This document shows positions 63,835-64,000 of a stretch of 64,000 nt of DNA, one piece after another. Made by a program: the position numbers and the translations under genes. The notes beneath the pieces are model-generated. The model made no database searches. It was given only the letters and a program-made list of their open reading frames with translations, and was not told the DNA's origin. The first letter of the stretch is position 1, and the number at the start of each line of letters is the position of its first letter. The DNA comes from an uncultured Parabacteroides sp. (GTDB lineage: Bacteria > Bacteroidota > Bacteroidia > Bacteroidales > Tannerellaceae): positions 122,634 to 186,633 of the forward strand of contig CASFNG010000015.1 of assembly GCA_949296075.1 (NCBI GenBank), in the 5' to 3' direction.

Positions 63835-64000
63835 TGCTTTCCAGAAAGTTTTTCTTATTAACGTGTGAAGCGACTTTGTGTGTGTGCGTGTTTGTTAGAG
63901 TGTGATTGATTGAGTGTCTTTAAACAAAAACAAAACATAAGAAAATTTAAAGATATATTTAAAAAACTATTAAAAAACAATAAGATAAAACCCGAAACCC
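63835..64000 (-). other. AT-rich and GT-tract leader of the fimbrial operon, incomplete
   Basis: These bases precede the fimbrial operon on the minus strand. They hold a TGTGTGTGTGCGTGT tract (about 63876-63891) and a very AT-rich stretch (63921-63990). No exact TAnnTTTG element is seen, so the promoter is beyond the window or atypical. No inverted repeat marking an invertible promoter can be confirmed here. Confidence 0.4.

Overview
The window is a 64 kb stretch of chromosome from an anaerobic gut-type member of the Bacteroidota, most likely a Parabacteroides (P. distasonis-like). The evidence is from the sequence: promoters repeatedly show the Bacteroidota form TTTG-N19/20-TAnnTTTG, and there are lineage-typical genes (PUR/DUF3276, DUF5606, GldH, PorT, long NusB, RicT/PSP1, serine palmitoyltransferase, fimbrillins). 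The species name is inference.

Layout. 0-1.3 kb: end of an outer-membrane barrel gene and a YefM/YoeB-type toxin-antitoxin pair. 1.4-5.9 kb: dnaG and a NatAB-like ABC exporter. 5.9-6.2 kb: two identical tRNA-Gln(CTG) genes on the minus strand. 6.4-16 kb: housekeeping genes (rsfS-ftsH-cdsA, porT, a small 2[4Fe-4S] ferredoxin, PUR-alpha-like protein, nusB-yajC-YbbR-coaE, DUF5606).

15.2-20.3 kb: an apparent operon of a ROK sugar kinase, a NanE-type epimerase, an unassigned glycyl radical enzyme (GRE) and its activase. 20.4-26.9 kb: an AraC regulator divergent from a set of exported proteins: DUF1080 (3-keto-glycoside hydrolase family), two Gfo/Idh/MocA oxidoreductases, an EEP-family hydrolase and a xylose-isomerase-like TIM barrel. 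Together these look like an oxidation-based sugar or glycoside breakdown system next to a radical-based one. They are the best candidates for new biology here.

26.9-42 kb: lon, trmN6, a lipid kinase divergent from serine palmitoyltransferase, ricT-gldH, and the cell-shape operon purH-mreB-mreC-mreD-mrdA-rodA (minus strand). 42-48.7 kb: a GH32 fructanase lipoprotein with an MFS transporter, then an ABC-F protein with a degenerate second ATPase site, coupled to an LTA-synthase-like membrane enzyme. 48.7-57.2 kb: rny, a coiled-coil protein with zapA, DUF2582, the hpt-adk-obg-pgeF-B3/4 series (minus strand), and nnr.

57.3-63.8 kb: a minus-strand fimbrial (type V pilus-like) operon of a small membrane protein, an Mfa2/DUF5119-like lipoprotein and four fimbrillin-family lipoproteins. 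Two of these carry adhesin-like repeat regions. Its promoter lies near or beyond the right edge. Three convergent gene pairs overlap at their 3' ends (cdsA/porT, trmN6/lipid kinase, gldH/rodA).
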